Notes: generated by a model from the letters alone, not told the origin. A DNA stretch of 64,000 nucleotides from Microbispora rosea subsp. aerata (GCF_014647835.1 NZ_BMPY01000004.1:1-64000), one strand, 5' to 3'; counted from the first letter of the stretch, positions 10,301 through 18,615 are shown. A program made the numbers and translations.

Positions 10301-11452
10301 GGCCCGGGTCATCGCCTGCGCGCGTTCCTGGCATTCGGGCGCGACGTAGAAGGGGTTGAGCGCGTCGGCCAACCGGCCCTCCACCGTGTGGTCGCGCGGC
10401 GTCTCCGGCCTGGCGTAGTCAAAGCCGGTCAGCAGTGCCCGGCCCGATCCGGTGACCAGCACCGCGTCGGGCGTGAGCGCCCGATGGATGACCCGGTGCG
10501 CGTGGGCGTGCGCGAGCCCGCGCAGCATGTCGCCGATTACGCGTATCTTCGCGTCGACGGTGAGGGCTTCCCGGGAGTTGCCAAGGAACAGCCTGAGTGG
10601 CCGACCGTGAGCGTCGTCGAGCACAAGGACAAAGCGGCTCTCGTCCTCGCTTGAGAAGAAGTCACGCTGCCGCACGATGCATTCGTGGGCCGGCATACGG
10701 GCGAGCACCTCGTAGGCGTTGGCGATCGCGACGCGTTCCGCCGCCCGCTGCTCATCCTGCTGGTACGGATCGACCGTGTAGACCCGCAACCGGACCCTTT
10801 CCGGCGCTCGGGTCGTGGCGTTGATCGCGCGGTATTCGGTGACCTCCTCGGTGCCGCCGAGCCGCTCCACCACCTCCCAGTTACCGAACCGCTGAGGGCC
10901 GGTCGGATGACGCACGCTTCCGGTAAGCGCGTTGACCAGCCGCTCGCCGTACGGGCGAACGTCCCGGGTGAAGCCCTGCCGGACACGGCTGACGTCGCTG
11001 AGAGTCGGCACCAGATCGCGTATCGTCGTCACGCCATTCGCGTCGGCGTCGGGCCGGTCGTTGGGGTCGATCAGCACGGCGTCGTCCGCCGTGAGCACGA
11101 CCAGCGCGTCCACGTAGACGCGGCTGAGCGCCCGATCGGATCGCTCCAAAAGGCCCTTCAACGCGCGCGCATGCCCACGCAGCTTGGCGACCGGCGAGCC
11201 GTACGGCTCCCGCCGCTCCGGGTGCCACTTCCGGCCGATTACCTGAATGCGACCGTGGACACCCTTTACGTCGATCAGGCAGAGCGAATGGTCGGTGACG
11301 ACCGCGAGATCCACCTCGTAGGCGTCCCCACGCACGGGAATCTCGAAGTTATGCAGCACCAGCCAGTGGTCGGGGGCGTGATCGCGTAGATGCGCGATGG
11401 TTAGACGCTCTGCCTCGTTGACCGGGGGGCCGCCACCGAGAATCCGCGCCAT
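7364..11452 (-). CDS. mad6: MADS protein kinase MAD6: NERD, pseudokinase, Ser/Thr kinase and P-loop ATPase fusion
   Basis: 1362 residues with four modules. Residues 10-120 are a NERD nuclease-related domain (EVDL with D48, then IDVK with D61-x-K63). Residues about 190-440 are kinase-like, but the catalytic loop reads HRALTPD, with Ala325 replacing the catalytic Asp, so this is probably a pseudokinase. Residues about 490-760 are a Hanks-type kinase with GRGTYGAVY, K525, HCDIKPSN (D618) and DFN in place of DFG (D635). After a proline linker, residues from about 820 carry Walker A GNAGDGKTAF (K834), and CESCELVSTC (C988, C991, C997) could bind metal. It starts 2 nt after the mad5 stop. I infer that infection sensing through the kinase pair controls an ATPase like DptF. 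Domain reading is strong; mechanism is inference. Confidence 0.8.
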   Translation of the reverse strand: MARILGGGPPVNEAERLTIAHLRDHAPDHWLVLHNFEIPVRGDAYEVDLAVVTDHSLCLIDVKGVHGRIQVIGRKWHPERREPYGSPVAKLRGHARALKGLLERSDRALSRVYVDALVVLTADDAVLIDPNDRPDADANGVTTIRDLVPTLSDVSRVRQGFTRDVRPYGERLVNALTGSVRHPTGPQRFGNWEVVERLGGTEEVTEYRAINATTRAPERVRLRVYTVDPYQQDEQRAAERVAIANAYEVLARMPAHECIVRQRDFFSSEDESRFVLVLDDAHGRPLRLFLGNSREALTVDAKIRVIGDMLRGLAHAHAHRVIHRALTPDAVLVTGSGRALLTGFDYARPETPRDHTVEGRLADALNPFYVAPECQERAQAMTRASDVYAAGVIAYQLLTGELPFTSTADQWERGSVLPAEPMEDVGLPQWLAELLQKMCARAPSARLTAAKAYEALSRGDRGAGAGNGGGRPSGGTSGPGLDYDNLPEGYQLTPQYTVQRKLGRGTYGAVYQVYDNLAGTDQAIKIVIRDRESVVERLRQEYQVLRGLSHPNVVKVEGAAYLDGEGRYPYLIFEYLDGQEVGQLIDGRPLGPADAVKLATDVARGLAYLHSQGVYHCDIKPSNLLRTDHGGVIIDFNVAVTAGSSLSKAGGTARYAPPDRPVGPPTPADLADRDVYSLGVTLYEVLTGRWPFASRRGPQLSELPTDPSTLPGLTDLSSTLVEVVMKAIAPTRGSRFAGAAEFLVALEAVGENVRKRPPVLLPPGRPAPSARNVNPFVSHLKTLYSQSTSSNAGTRSQGEFDLYVTTALDDRLIPDVLAGRYRLVVITGNAGDGKTAFLESLVRAAEKKGATLGAPRNNGADVRLLNGHLLRTNHDGSQDEGDTANDDVLLDFFGPFSGDDGPRTDERETRLIAINEGRLVDFLAAHEQKFAWLAEVVRAGLNGGSVQDGVAVINLNRRSVVADAEDQEASIFQRMLERMTHEKFWAACESCELVSTCYAPHNARTLAHPSAGPKISKRLHKLYTLAHLRGRLHITVRDLRSALAYMLTSGRDCAEIHELYRTGSAEDILSGFYFNSWAGTPGTKDRLLALLREVDVARVPEPVLDRRLDYVGPDAGQAIMTVEQRGSYDVELLNTLFSQLSRSTVQSARRPTAHKSYLASARRRFFFECVDDNRAERLLPYRSAGRFLSLLAHPAEAEEQLSDIIAAINRGEGLADPRRLGDYLALQIREVVGGTIRSYRLFSADALSLAVVQPPRSPYLEQAPDRLVLRYTGRAGHSAELRIQLDLFELLHRLQEGYLPGVAEQQGLYLGLTIFKNQLAAAPYQEVVLSTGGRDMRKVSREPSGRLVMSAIPGAIGGDEGA

Positions 11453-11454
11453 AC

Positions 11455-12885
11455 CTAGCCAGCCGCCTCTCTCACCGCTTCGTCGAGCAGGGTCAAGGCC
11501 TGATCTTCCTTCATATCGGCCTCATCCCGCCACCGATACGCCTGACGAACCGTCTCCGCGATCCGCTCCCGATCTTCGGGCGTGCACTCAGGGATAGGGA
11601 TTCGCTTACGCAGTTCCTCATGGATGTCCTGCTGTTTGCCCCCAGTGCTCATGGACCGCAACAGCCGGAACGCGGCCTCCGATCGCAGGAATGCAAACAG
11701 ATAGGCTCCTGGGAATCGTTTGTCCCCAGACACGACTCGGAGGAGATCCTCAGAGAATGCATATTCTCTCTGCCATTTGCCCGTAACCAAAAAGGAGCGA
11801 CAGTAGACCTCATTCTCGCCAAGCGTTCCCCTTGACGCGATCATCACAGTTTCATCGTCAGCCTTGATATCCAGCAGGTCACTCCACTTGAGAGCAATCC
11901 AGCGACCTTCAGGCCGCAGCCAGAATCCCTGACGCTGTCCGATGAGTTTAACGCCATGACTTGAATCACTATCGATTCGCTTAAATCGACTTCCTCGACT
12001 AAGTTGCCCCTCTTTGCAAATTTCTCCAAGAAGCCGGTGCGGAACCGCGGAAATTGCGTCGATGATGCGCCCAGCTCGTGGCGAGAAGTTGAGCGCCCGC
12101 AGTGAGGTCGTAGTAGCCGATGCAACGAATCCAAGGTCGCGAGACTGGGCGTGCCAACGAATGTCTACAAGGTCAGACAGGCATGCACTTTCAAACAAAT
12201 CGCGGGTCGCCAGGTCAACGCCGGCCTGGAACTTGGCCCGGAGGTCGGCCGCTTCTTGGATAAGCTCGTGAATCCGCCTCTCGACGTCATGCCCAAACCT
12301 CGGCACGGGCAAGTCTGCGATGTGTTCCGGCTCCAGATGCCGGATCATCGAACCCGACGCCTGGGCAGTAATCATCGGAATACCATAATTGCTGTAAAGG
12401 AAGGCATAGAGGTACCCGGGCGCCACCCTGCACTCATCAGCAACAACCTTAAGAACGTCCTGAGACGACCAGAAATCAGCCATATCCGAGCGAACATAAC
12501 ACATGCGCCCTACAGTTCCAGAGCAGGAAATTAAGGTCATTCCTGGCCGAACCCTTAGATAGGCAAGTTTCGGCGACAACGCATCCTCTTTTCGGAGGAG
12601 CGGGAGGTTCGAGAAGTCAGCCTCCATAATGTCCGTACTGCCGAGGAATGGAACGCCATATTCGCGATCGTTGACATACACTCTTCGAAACTTCGGCCCG
12701 TTGTAAATACCACCATTGTGGCCGACGGTGAGAGCGTGAAGTGGAACTTTGGGCACGGAGAGCCGCTCCAGGAGCTTTCTCGCCTCGTAGGCGCCCGACA
12801 AGTAGGGACTGGCGTCGAGGCGATAGCTCTGGTCGGCGAACCAGCTCGCGCGGACCGGGTTGTCGAGGTCCTTGCTGATCTTCAT
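11455..12885 (-). CDS. mad5: MADS specificity subunit MAD5 (type I HsdS-like)
   Basis: 476 residues with two target-recognition halves, as in HsdS of type I restriction systems. Each half has the usual core: an opening segment with VPFLGSTDI and PGMTLISCSGTVGR in the first, and WIALKWSDLL with MIASRGTLGEN in the second. Each is followed by a helical spacer, and the protein ends in a helical tail. It should give the MAD2 methyltransferase, and perhaps the restriction module, its target sequence. ATG overlaps the mad4 stop by 4 nt and mad6 begins 2 nt after its stop. The gene is visibly less GC-rich than its neighbours (many AAT, AAA, ATA and TTG codons), typical of recently exchanged target-recognition domains. 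Confidence 0.85.
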   Translation of the reverse strand: MKISKDLDNPVRASWFADQSYRLDASPYLSGAYEARKLLERLSVPKVPLHALTVGHNGGIYNGPKFRRVYVNDREYGVPFLGSTDIMEADFSNLPLLRKEDALSPKLAYLRVRPGMTLISCSGTVGRMCYVRSDMADFWSSQDVLKVVADECRVAPGYLYAFLYSNYGIPMITAQASGSMIRHLEPEHIADLPVPRFGHDVERRIHELIQEAADLRAKFQAGVDLATRDLFESACLSDLVDIRWHAQSRDLGFVASATTTSLRALNFSPRAGRIIDAISAVPHRLLGEICKEGQLSRGSRFKRIDSDSSHGVKLIGQRQGFWLRPEGRWIALKWSDLLDIKADDETVMIASRGTLGENEVYCRSFLVTGKWQREYAFSEDLLRVVSGDKRFPGAYLFAFLRSEAAFRLLRSMSTGGKQQDIHEELRKRIPIPECTPEDRERIAETVRQAYRWRDEADMKEDQALTLLDEAVREAAG

Positions 12886-13547
12886 CGAAACTCCCGGTGG
12901 CCGTAGGCGGAGAAGTCATGCTGTGGCGGAAACCAGGTCCGCAGGTGATCACAAAGTTGCCGAAAGGCGGCGTCCTGGCAGTGTCGCACCGACACCCTGG
13001 CGGCGATCTTGCCGAAGTCGGCGTTGAACACCTTCACCTTGTGGCGGCGGCGCAGGTGGTCGAGAGCGCCTTTGGGGTCGGGCGGCTTGGGCGCGTCCGC
13101 TGGCCAGTGCCCGCTGCGTTCGAGCAGGGCGCGAAAGTCCGGGCACTGGAAGACTTCGGCGAGGTGTGGGCTGTCCTGCCAAATCCACGCCTCAAGCTCT
13201 GGCTCGATCACTACCACCGCGAACTCATCCCAGACGCCGGTCAGCGCTGCCTTGATCTGCGCCTGGATGGCCGTGGCGCCGGGGCTGCCCGCCCAATCCG
13301 CGTCCAACATCACCACGGCACGTTCATGCGAGTGCTCGTAAGGGCGCAGCAGTTCGCGAGCAGTGCCGTACACGCCAGGGTCTTTGGTCGGCGCTACGAC
13401 GATGTCTTTCGCCGGGTCGAACGTGAACGGCCCACAGCGCAGGGACCGATGGAAGTGGTCGCGACCGAAGAACCCCCGCAACATTTGCTCCATGCCGCCG
13501 TCGGCGACCAAGAAGACGACATCACGCTTGGGGGAAGGCTGAACCAC
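12882..13547 (-). CDS. mad4: MADS protein MAD4, TOPRIM-like (OLD/RloB-type) putative nuclease
   Basis: 221 residues from the GTG at 13547, chosen because AGGGAG lies seven bases upstream and homology-like sequence starts there; an ATG at 13673 would run into mad3. A TOPRIM-like core is visible: VFLVADGGMEQ with E20, then VVMLDADWAG with D82-x-D84, and EPELEAWIW near 117-123, a pattern seen in DUF4276/RloB-type proteins. Metal-dependent nuclease or toxin activity is inferred from these acidic residues. It follows the ATPase mad3 by 76 nt, so the pair resembles the ATPase plus TOPRIM pairs of PARIS, Gabija and other OLD-related defence systems. Family placement is moderate; the biochemical activity is not shown by sequence alone. 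Confidence 0.65.
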   Translation of the reverse strand: MVQPSPKRDVVFLVADGGMEQMLRGFFGRDHFHRSLRCGPFTFDPAKDIVVAPTKDPGVYGTARELLRPYEHSHERAVVMLDADWAGSPGATAIQAQIKAALTGVWDEFAVVVIEPELEAWIWQDSPHLAEVFQCPDFRALLERSGHWPADAPKPPDPKGALDHLRRRHKVKVFNADFGKIAARVSVRHCQDAAFRQLCDHLRTWFPPQHDFSAYGHREFR

Positions 13548-13623
13548 GAGAAGACTCCCTCGACAGTGGTGAGGGCAACGGCGAAGGCAGCACGACCATC
13601 GGGGCCGTAAAGTGCGCGGGCAC

Positions 13624-14916
13624 TCACGAAAGCACTCCAGCCGCGAAGAGCGTGCCGATGTCGAGCGAGCCACGCCAGTCGCGCAGCTGGGGATGCCGAT
13701 TGCCGGGGATCACGCTGACAGTGCCGTCGTCTTCGAGACGGGCGACGAGCACGTCGGCGAGGTCGGTATGCGCGAGCACGATCGGTGAGTGAGTGGAGAC
13801 CCACACCTGCGTGTCGTACAACGAGCTCAACGACTGCACCACGGTCTCGATTGCCCGCGGGTGAATGCCGTTCTCCGGTTCCTCGGTCACGAGCAGCTCG
13901 GGCATGACCCCACCATCCAGGTACGGCAGCAGCGTCATCGCCAGAATGCGCAGAGTGCCGTCCGAAAGCCCGGAAGAGGTGACGCGATATCCGCCGGTGT
14001 ATTCCACCGAGAAGTATGCGTAGTGGTCTTCCTCCCGCTCGACCGCCTGGATCGTACGCACCTGCGGCAGGGCCGTACGAACGTGATCGATCCAGGCATT
14101 GAAGCGATCGGGGTCAGACTCCTGCAAATTCAGGGCGAGCCAGGGCAGGTTTTCTCCGGACGGCAGCAGCCGTGACGGATGACCTGGTGGGGACGGGCGG
14201 CGCAGCGTCTCCCACGCGGGGTCGAAGAAGACCACACCTTCGCGGAGGAGCTGACCCAGCCACAGCGCGGCAGGGAAAAGATCAGGATCCGCTGGGACCG
14301 TCCCCAGGGCGAGCTGGCTGGACGGTACACGCAGCGGAGGAATGTCCGTGCTCTGCGTGGTGGTCTCCGGAATGAATCGCGTGAGCGAACGCCCCTCACG
14401 AAGAATCACCGGTTGCCAATCAGGCTGCTCAAGCGCCGTCCCGCTGACAGTCCTCCCCTGGGGAAACCTCCCCGCCTCTGGCGGCGTCTCCGTATCCGCA
14501 AACAGGAAGAGGTATTCGTCGGCCACGGCGAGTTCCCGGGGAGCGACCTCCAGGCGCAACTCGTATCGGAGATGAGTCGGCACCGAACGATTGCCGAGCC
14601 GGACCTGGCTGGCCCCGGCCAGCACTTCGACGACCGGCTCCGAAAGCAGGGCCTCAACGGCGAAGGAAATGGTGTCGCCCTGGCCCTTGTGCAGTAGGTC
14701 GGTCAGCGTGCCGGCGCGGGCCGGTCTGTCGTGCTCACGGCGTTCCAGAAATGCCGTGACCAGGCGCTGGCCCAACATGTCGCCGAGAAGGCCGGGAATG
14801 TCGAGCAGCGTGGTCTTGCCTGCGCCGTTCGCGCCGGCGAGCACGTGATAGCGGCCCAGGTCGATGCTGAGTCCAGAAAAGCACCGGTAGTTGTGGACCT
14901 CGAGTCTGGTGATCAA
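13624..14916 (-). CDS. mad3: MADS protein MAD3, ABC/OLD-family AAA ATPase
   Basis: 430 residues with an SMC/Rad50/OLD-like ATPase head. It opens with ITRLEVHNYRCF and Walker A GANGAGKTT (K34). An ABC signature-like SSGLSDGTLR, a Walker B ELLVTEEPENGIHP and an H-loop VSTHSP follow in the last third, as in the predicted ATPases paired with nucleases in OLD, Gabija and PARIS systems. The insert between Walker A and signature is about 280 residues and lacks a long coiled coil. ATG overlaps the mad2 stop by 4 nt. I infer that it senses a phage-derived or DNA signal and controls MAD4. The ATPase family is certain; its specific role is inferred. Confidence 0.8.
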   Translation of the reverse strand: MITRLEVHNYRCFSGLSIDLGRYHVLAGANGAGKTTLLDIPGLLGDMLGQRLVTAFLERREHDRPARAGTLTDLLHKGQGDTISFAVEALLSEPVVEVLAGASQVRLGNRSVPTHLRYELRLEVAPRELAVADEYLFLFADTETPPEAGRFPQGRTVSGTALEQPDWQPVILREGRSLTRFIPETTTQSTDIPPLRVPSSQLALGTVPADPDLFPAALWLGQLLREGVVFFDPAWETLRRPSPPGHPSRLLPSGENLPWLALNLQESDPDRFNAWIDHVRTALPQVRTIQAVEREEDHYAYFSVEYTGGYRVTSSGLSDGTLRILAMTLLPYLDGGVMPELLVTEEPENGIHPRAIETVVQSLSSLYDTQVWVSTHSPIVLAHTDLADVLVARLEDDGTVSVIPGNRHPQLRDWRGSLDIGTLFAAGVLS

Positions 14917-17012
14917 CGAGGCCTCCCCGGCTCTGGATACCTCTCCCGGAACCGCTTGTACGCCCGGGCGATCTCGGGAAGGTCATTGTCGATCAGCTTG
15001 CGTCTGCGGGGCGGGACTGTGATGACCTCCCCGTTCCGGACCCAGGTGCGGGGTTCCTCGTCCGGGTCCACCTCCGCGATAATCTCTCCATCGGGGTGAC
15101 GGCGATACACCGGATTACCTCGGCGGTCGATGCCCACCTTCTCCGCGACAGCCATGAAGACGGGGTAGTCCGGCTGCTTGCCCGCCATCGTCTCATCGAT
15201 GATCTCGTTGCGAGTCTTACGCTTTAGGAAAAGCAACGTGGTGAGGATGTTCACGCCGGCCTCGTGAATGAACGCCTCAACCGGCAGCTCCACGCTGGCC
15301 AGCACCCAGCAGTTCTTCAGGATCCACCGGCGAATCGCCTCGTCGGCTGGGCCGGGATTCGACAGGATGCCGTTGGGCAGGACGATGCCGACCCGTCCAC
15401 CCTCACGCACCCACTGCACAGCACGCTGCACGAAGAGCTGCTCGGGAGACATCGAACTGGCGCTTCCGATAGCGACCAGTTCACCGGTCTCCCGATTGCG
15501 GGACCAAGACTGGGCGACGCCGTCACGGTACTGATCGAGAATGTCCTTGTCCTCGATCTTGATGTCCGTACCGAAAGGCGGGTTGGTGAGGACCACATCG
15601 ACGGTACCCAGCCTGATTTTCTCGTTGGCAGGAGCGACGCCGGAGAGATGCCCTTTGGGAAAGGCAAGTGAGTCCATGTGGAAGGTGTTGCCCGGTGCGC
15701 CCGTGAGCATCATCACGCTCATGCTCGCGGCCCTGACAAGGAACGGGTCGAAGTCGGCGCCGAACAGGTGACGGTCAGCGTAGTCGCGGAGCCGCTCCTG
15801 GTGCTTGTCGAGCTGCTCGACAGTGTCAGGCTGCCCAACTGTTCCTTCCTGTTCCCGCCACTTGTTGAGCAGGTGACGCAGCGTTTCTCTCAGAAAGCCG
15901 CCGGTTCCGCAGCAGGGGTCAAGGACCGTCTCATCGTCCTGCGGGTCAAGGATGTCGACCATGAACTCGACGGCGTTGCGCGGGGTGAAATACTGCCCGC
16001 GGTCACCCCGCAGGTTGGTGCCGACCAATTCCTGGTAGGCCAGCCCCTTGACGTCGGCCTCGGTCCCGCTCAGGTTGTAGGAGCCGAGCTCGCCCACGAT
16101 GAACGCGATGGCGCGGTCGGACAGAGTGATTTCGTCACGGGCGCTGAAGACGTCGTATTCCTTCTTCACCGCGTCGAAAAGCTGCAGCACGCGCTCCCTG
16201 ATGGCCTTACGACCCGCTTCGTTGTTGTGCTCGCGGGGCAACGCGTAGAACTCAGGTGGAGTGCCGTTCCTGCGACTCACCTTCTCATCGTGCATTTTGG
16301 CGAAGAGCAGGTAGAGGAACTGCCAGAACGCCGCGTCCTTCGGCATGCCCTCGTTACCGTGGATGTAGTTGTGGCAGCGGCGGAAGGCCGTCTTAAGGGC
16401 CCCCGCCTCACCCAGCCGGAACCGGCCGACGGACGGGCGGGCGCCGCTCAGCTCCTCGTCGCTCTCATCGGCGACGGGCCAATAGGGAAGCTGCTCGAAG
16501 GTCGCGCCGAACCTGCTGGTGGACTTATAGAGGAAAAACTGGTCCACCCCATTGGTCCACATGCCATAGCGCAGCTTCGGGGTGTCTTCAGCGCCGAGTA
16601 GCTCTTCCAGATCTTCCAGGTCCTTGGCCGCCTGCTGGAAGGTGCGGAGCTTGGTGACGCTGCGCCCAAGCTTCGGCTGCGGCCTGCACACAACAACTCG
16701 ACGCAAGTTATCGAGGGTGTGCGGCTTGCCGTGCTCAAAAATGGCGATGTCGGCCTTCTTAGTAGCCCGACGCTTGCCAACCACGTCTACCGGAATCGGG
16801 TAATCCCGCTCCATGTCTTCGACAGGGATGCGGTACTCGTAGGCGAGGGCCAGCGCCACGGCCTGGCGTACCGGCTCATTGCCTCTGAGCTTGATCCGCT
16901 TGCCGGTGATGAAGTCGATGTCCTCGTCGTCGGCCAGGGCGTCCGGCTCGCCGTTCGGCTCAACCTCTTCGCTTGCGCCGAGCTGCCCAATCTCCAAGCC
17001 GACCTGTTCCAT
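14913..17012 (-). CDS. mad2: MADS DNA N6-adenine methyltransferase MAD2 (HsdM-like)
   Basis: 699 residues from the ATG at 17012; an in-frame ATG at 17108 would add 32 poorly conserved residues. N-terminal helical HsdM-type bundle, then the SAM site VLDPCCGTGGF (D365) and the gamma-class catalytic motif TNPPFGTD (N477). YFTPRNAVEFMVDIL before the SAM site is typical of type I M subunits. It should methylate adenine at sites chosen by MAD5, marking host DNA as self. No HsdR gene lies near; restriction is presumably done by MAD6-MAD8. The first gene of the coupled block, it follows the regulator gene after 183 nt. Confidence 0.88.
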   Translation of the reverse strand: MEQVGLEIGQLGASEEVEPNGEPDALADDEDIDFITGKRIKLRGNEPVRQAVALALAYEYRIPVEDMERDYPIPVDVVGKRRATKKADIAIFEHGKPHTLDNLRRVVVCRPQPKLGRSVTKLRTFQQAAKDLEDLEELLGAEDTPKLRYGMWTNGVDQFFLYKSTSRFGATFEQLPYWPVADESDEELSGARPSVGRFRLGEAGALKTAFRRCHNYIHGNEGMPKDAAFWQFLYLLFAKMHDEKVSRRNGTPPEFYALPREHNNEAGRKAIRERVLQLFDAVKKEYDVFSARDEITLSDRAIAFIVGELGSYNLSGTEADVKGLAYQELVGTNLRGDRGQYFTPRNAVEFMVDILDPQDDETVLDPCCGTGGFLRETLRHLLNKWREQEGTVGQPDTVEQLDKHQERLRDYADRHLFGADFDPFLVRAASMSVMMLTGAPGNTFHMDSLAFPKGHLSGVAPANEKIRLGTVDVVLTNPPFGTDIKIEDKDILDQYRDGVAQSWSRNRETGELVAIGSASSMSPEQLFVQRAVQWVREGGRVGIVLPNGILSNPGPADEAIRRWILKNCWVLASVELPVEAFIHEAGVNILTTLLFLKRKTRNEIIDETMAGKQPDYPVFMAVAEKVGIDRRGNPVYRRHPDGEIIAEVDPDEEPRTWVRNGEVITVPPRRRKLIDNDLPEIARAYKRFRERYPEPGRPR

Positions 17013-17195
17013 CTGCGTCCGACCGCCCTCGTGCTCGTCACCTCTGCGCCGCGACCCGCGATCAGCGAGCGCGCAGAGCAGAATCCTATGGGTCGGTGGA
17101 TCGCTCACGGCCAGATCCGACCCGATTCACCACCAACCACGGCACCTTACGCCGCACCACCGACGATTCTGGCCTCGGCCGTTAAATCACCTACT

Positions 17196-18488
17196 TCATC
17201 CTGAGCGGCGGGCAGGAGCAAGAGCGAGTAGTTCGCGAAACTCGCCGACGGCAGGCCGGTCCTGCTGGTCTCGCGGTACGGCGTGCAGGACCATACGGCC
17301 GGTCTCGATGATGTGGTGGCTGCGGTACGCGGGGGCGAGCCGGTCGATCACCGTCGCCGCCTGGCGCATGCCATGCTCGACGCCGCCTCGGGCGACCGTG
17401 CACAGCGCTTCGTGCAGGCAGACGTTCGCGTTGTACTGGTAAGAGCTCGTGAGTCGGAGCACATCCTCGCGTGCCCGGTCCGCCTCGGACTCGTTGCCCG
17501 CTCCGGCGTGCACCCAGCTCTCCGCGAAATGGATCTGATTGGGCTTCCAGAAGCCGAAGGAGTCGGCGTTGACACCTGCCGATGCCAGTCTCAGCAGGTC
17601 GTCCAGTGCCGTACGCGCCTCGTCGTGCCGGCCGAGCACGGTTAGCGCCTTCGCCCGGGTGGTCAGCAAGTCCACCGTGGGTCCTCCGGCGATGCGCTCG
17701 GCGCTCTCGACAAGACCGAGGACGGTCTGCGGGTCGCGCTGACCGTAAAGACCGTGACCGGCTTCCTCGCCGCGCACCAGCAACCGCAGTCGCAGATCTC
17801 CCGAGGCGTCGGCGGCCTGGCGAGCGGTGCGCCACCAGCGCAGCGCGGCGCCGTGCTCACCGAGCCGGGTGAGCGCGTTGGCGTGGACGGACGCGAGGGC
17901 CGCCGTGACGCGGTGCAACTCGGTCACGTCATCCGGCGTCGAGGTCTCCATCTGCTGCCGCACGGCCAACAGATCGACGAGCAGATCAGTCGCCACCTGC
18001 GCGGGAGGCCGGGTGCGCAGCGAGTGCAAGTGGTCGGCGCAGGCGAGATGCCAGTCCTCGATGCTTCGAGGTTCGCTGTTCATCACCAGATCGAGCAGAC
18101 GGCGCACCGGTTCGTCGGCGGCGGCACCACCGAGCGCCCCCATGCCGAGACTCGCGATCGCCAGTTTCAGCAGGCGACGACGCTCCATTGATTCACCTTT
18201 GTCCTGGTCCGACAGTATTGATTCGGCACGGAGCCGATTCAATTCGGTCACCGCTCGGTGTAGCGCGATCAGGAATCCGTCCGCATGAAGAAATTGATCG
18301 AGGCGGCGTACCGAATCGGCATGAGGCAGGCATTCCCCGCGTTCCCATCGGGCAATCCGTGACCAATCGGTAAGGATCTCCTCTCCCACCCTGGTCAGGG
18401 GCACGTCACCCCGCATCCGGCGCAGCGCCGCACCGAACAGGTGCAGCGGCGACGCGCCGGGATCCACCGGATTCGGCCTTCGTGACAT
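17196..18488 (-). CDS. XRE-type helix-turn-helix regulator with TPR-like C-terminus, in the mad1 position
   Basis: 430 residues from the ATG at 18488, preceded by a strong GGGGAGGGG site; an upstream ATG at 18557 is less likely. Residues 10-65 form an atypical XRE helix-turn-helix (WSRIARWERGECLPHADSV), followed by RRRLLKLAIASLG and a helical TPR-like domain with repeated LGRHDEA-type segments. Such XRE/TPR proteins are abundant actinomycete regulators, often paired with small DUF397- or DUF6907-type genes, and two such small genes lie divergently here. It occupies the place of MAD1, a helix-turn-helix protein of MADS, but whether it is orthologous or a local substitute cannot be told. Likely regulates the defence operon, the small genes, or both. 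Confidence 0.65.
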   Translation of the reverse strand: MSRRPNPVDPGASPLHLFGAALRRMRGDVPLTRVGEEILTDWSRIARWERGECLPHADSVRRLDQFLHADGFLIALHRAVTELNRLRAESILSDQDKGESMERRRLLKLAIASLGMGALGGAAADEPVRRLLDLVMNSEPRSIEDWHLACADHLHSLRTRPPAQVATDLLVDLLAVRQQMETSTPDDVTELHRVTAALASVHANALTRLGEHGAALRWWRTARQAADASGDLRLRLLVRGEEAGHGLYGQRDPQTVLGLVESAERIAGGPTVDLLTTRAKALTVLGRHDEARTALDDLLRLASAGVNADSFGFWKPNQIHFAESWVHAGAGNESEADRAREDVLRLTSSYQYNANVCLHEALCTVARGGVEHGMRQAATVIDRLAPAYRSHHIIETGRMVLHAVPRDQQDRPAVGEFRELLALAPARRSG

Positions 18489-18615
18489 GCCCCTCCCCGA
18501 AGCTCCCGACGATTTGGCGATATTGGCTCTGCTGTTCGGCCAGCTCAAAACCCTCAATCGGCTTTGATCCCGCCTCAGTATGAACGGGAAACGGCACTTC
18601 GGCCACGAAAACAGC

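Noticed and set aside
13548-13673. Extended N-terminus of mad4 from the ATG at 13673
   Set aside because: It would overlap mad3 by 50 bp and gives a Cys/Arg-rich stretch unlike the family; the GTG at 13547 has a good ribosome site.
296-18488. Classification as a type I restriction-modification, BREX or phosphorothioation (Dnd/Dpt) locus
   Set aside because: No HsdR, no BrxC/PglZ, no DndA-E modification genes; the kinase plus HerA-like ATPase and the methyltransferase/HsdS set fit MADS better.
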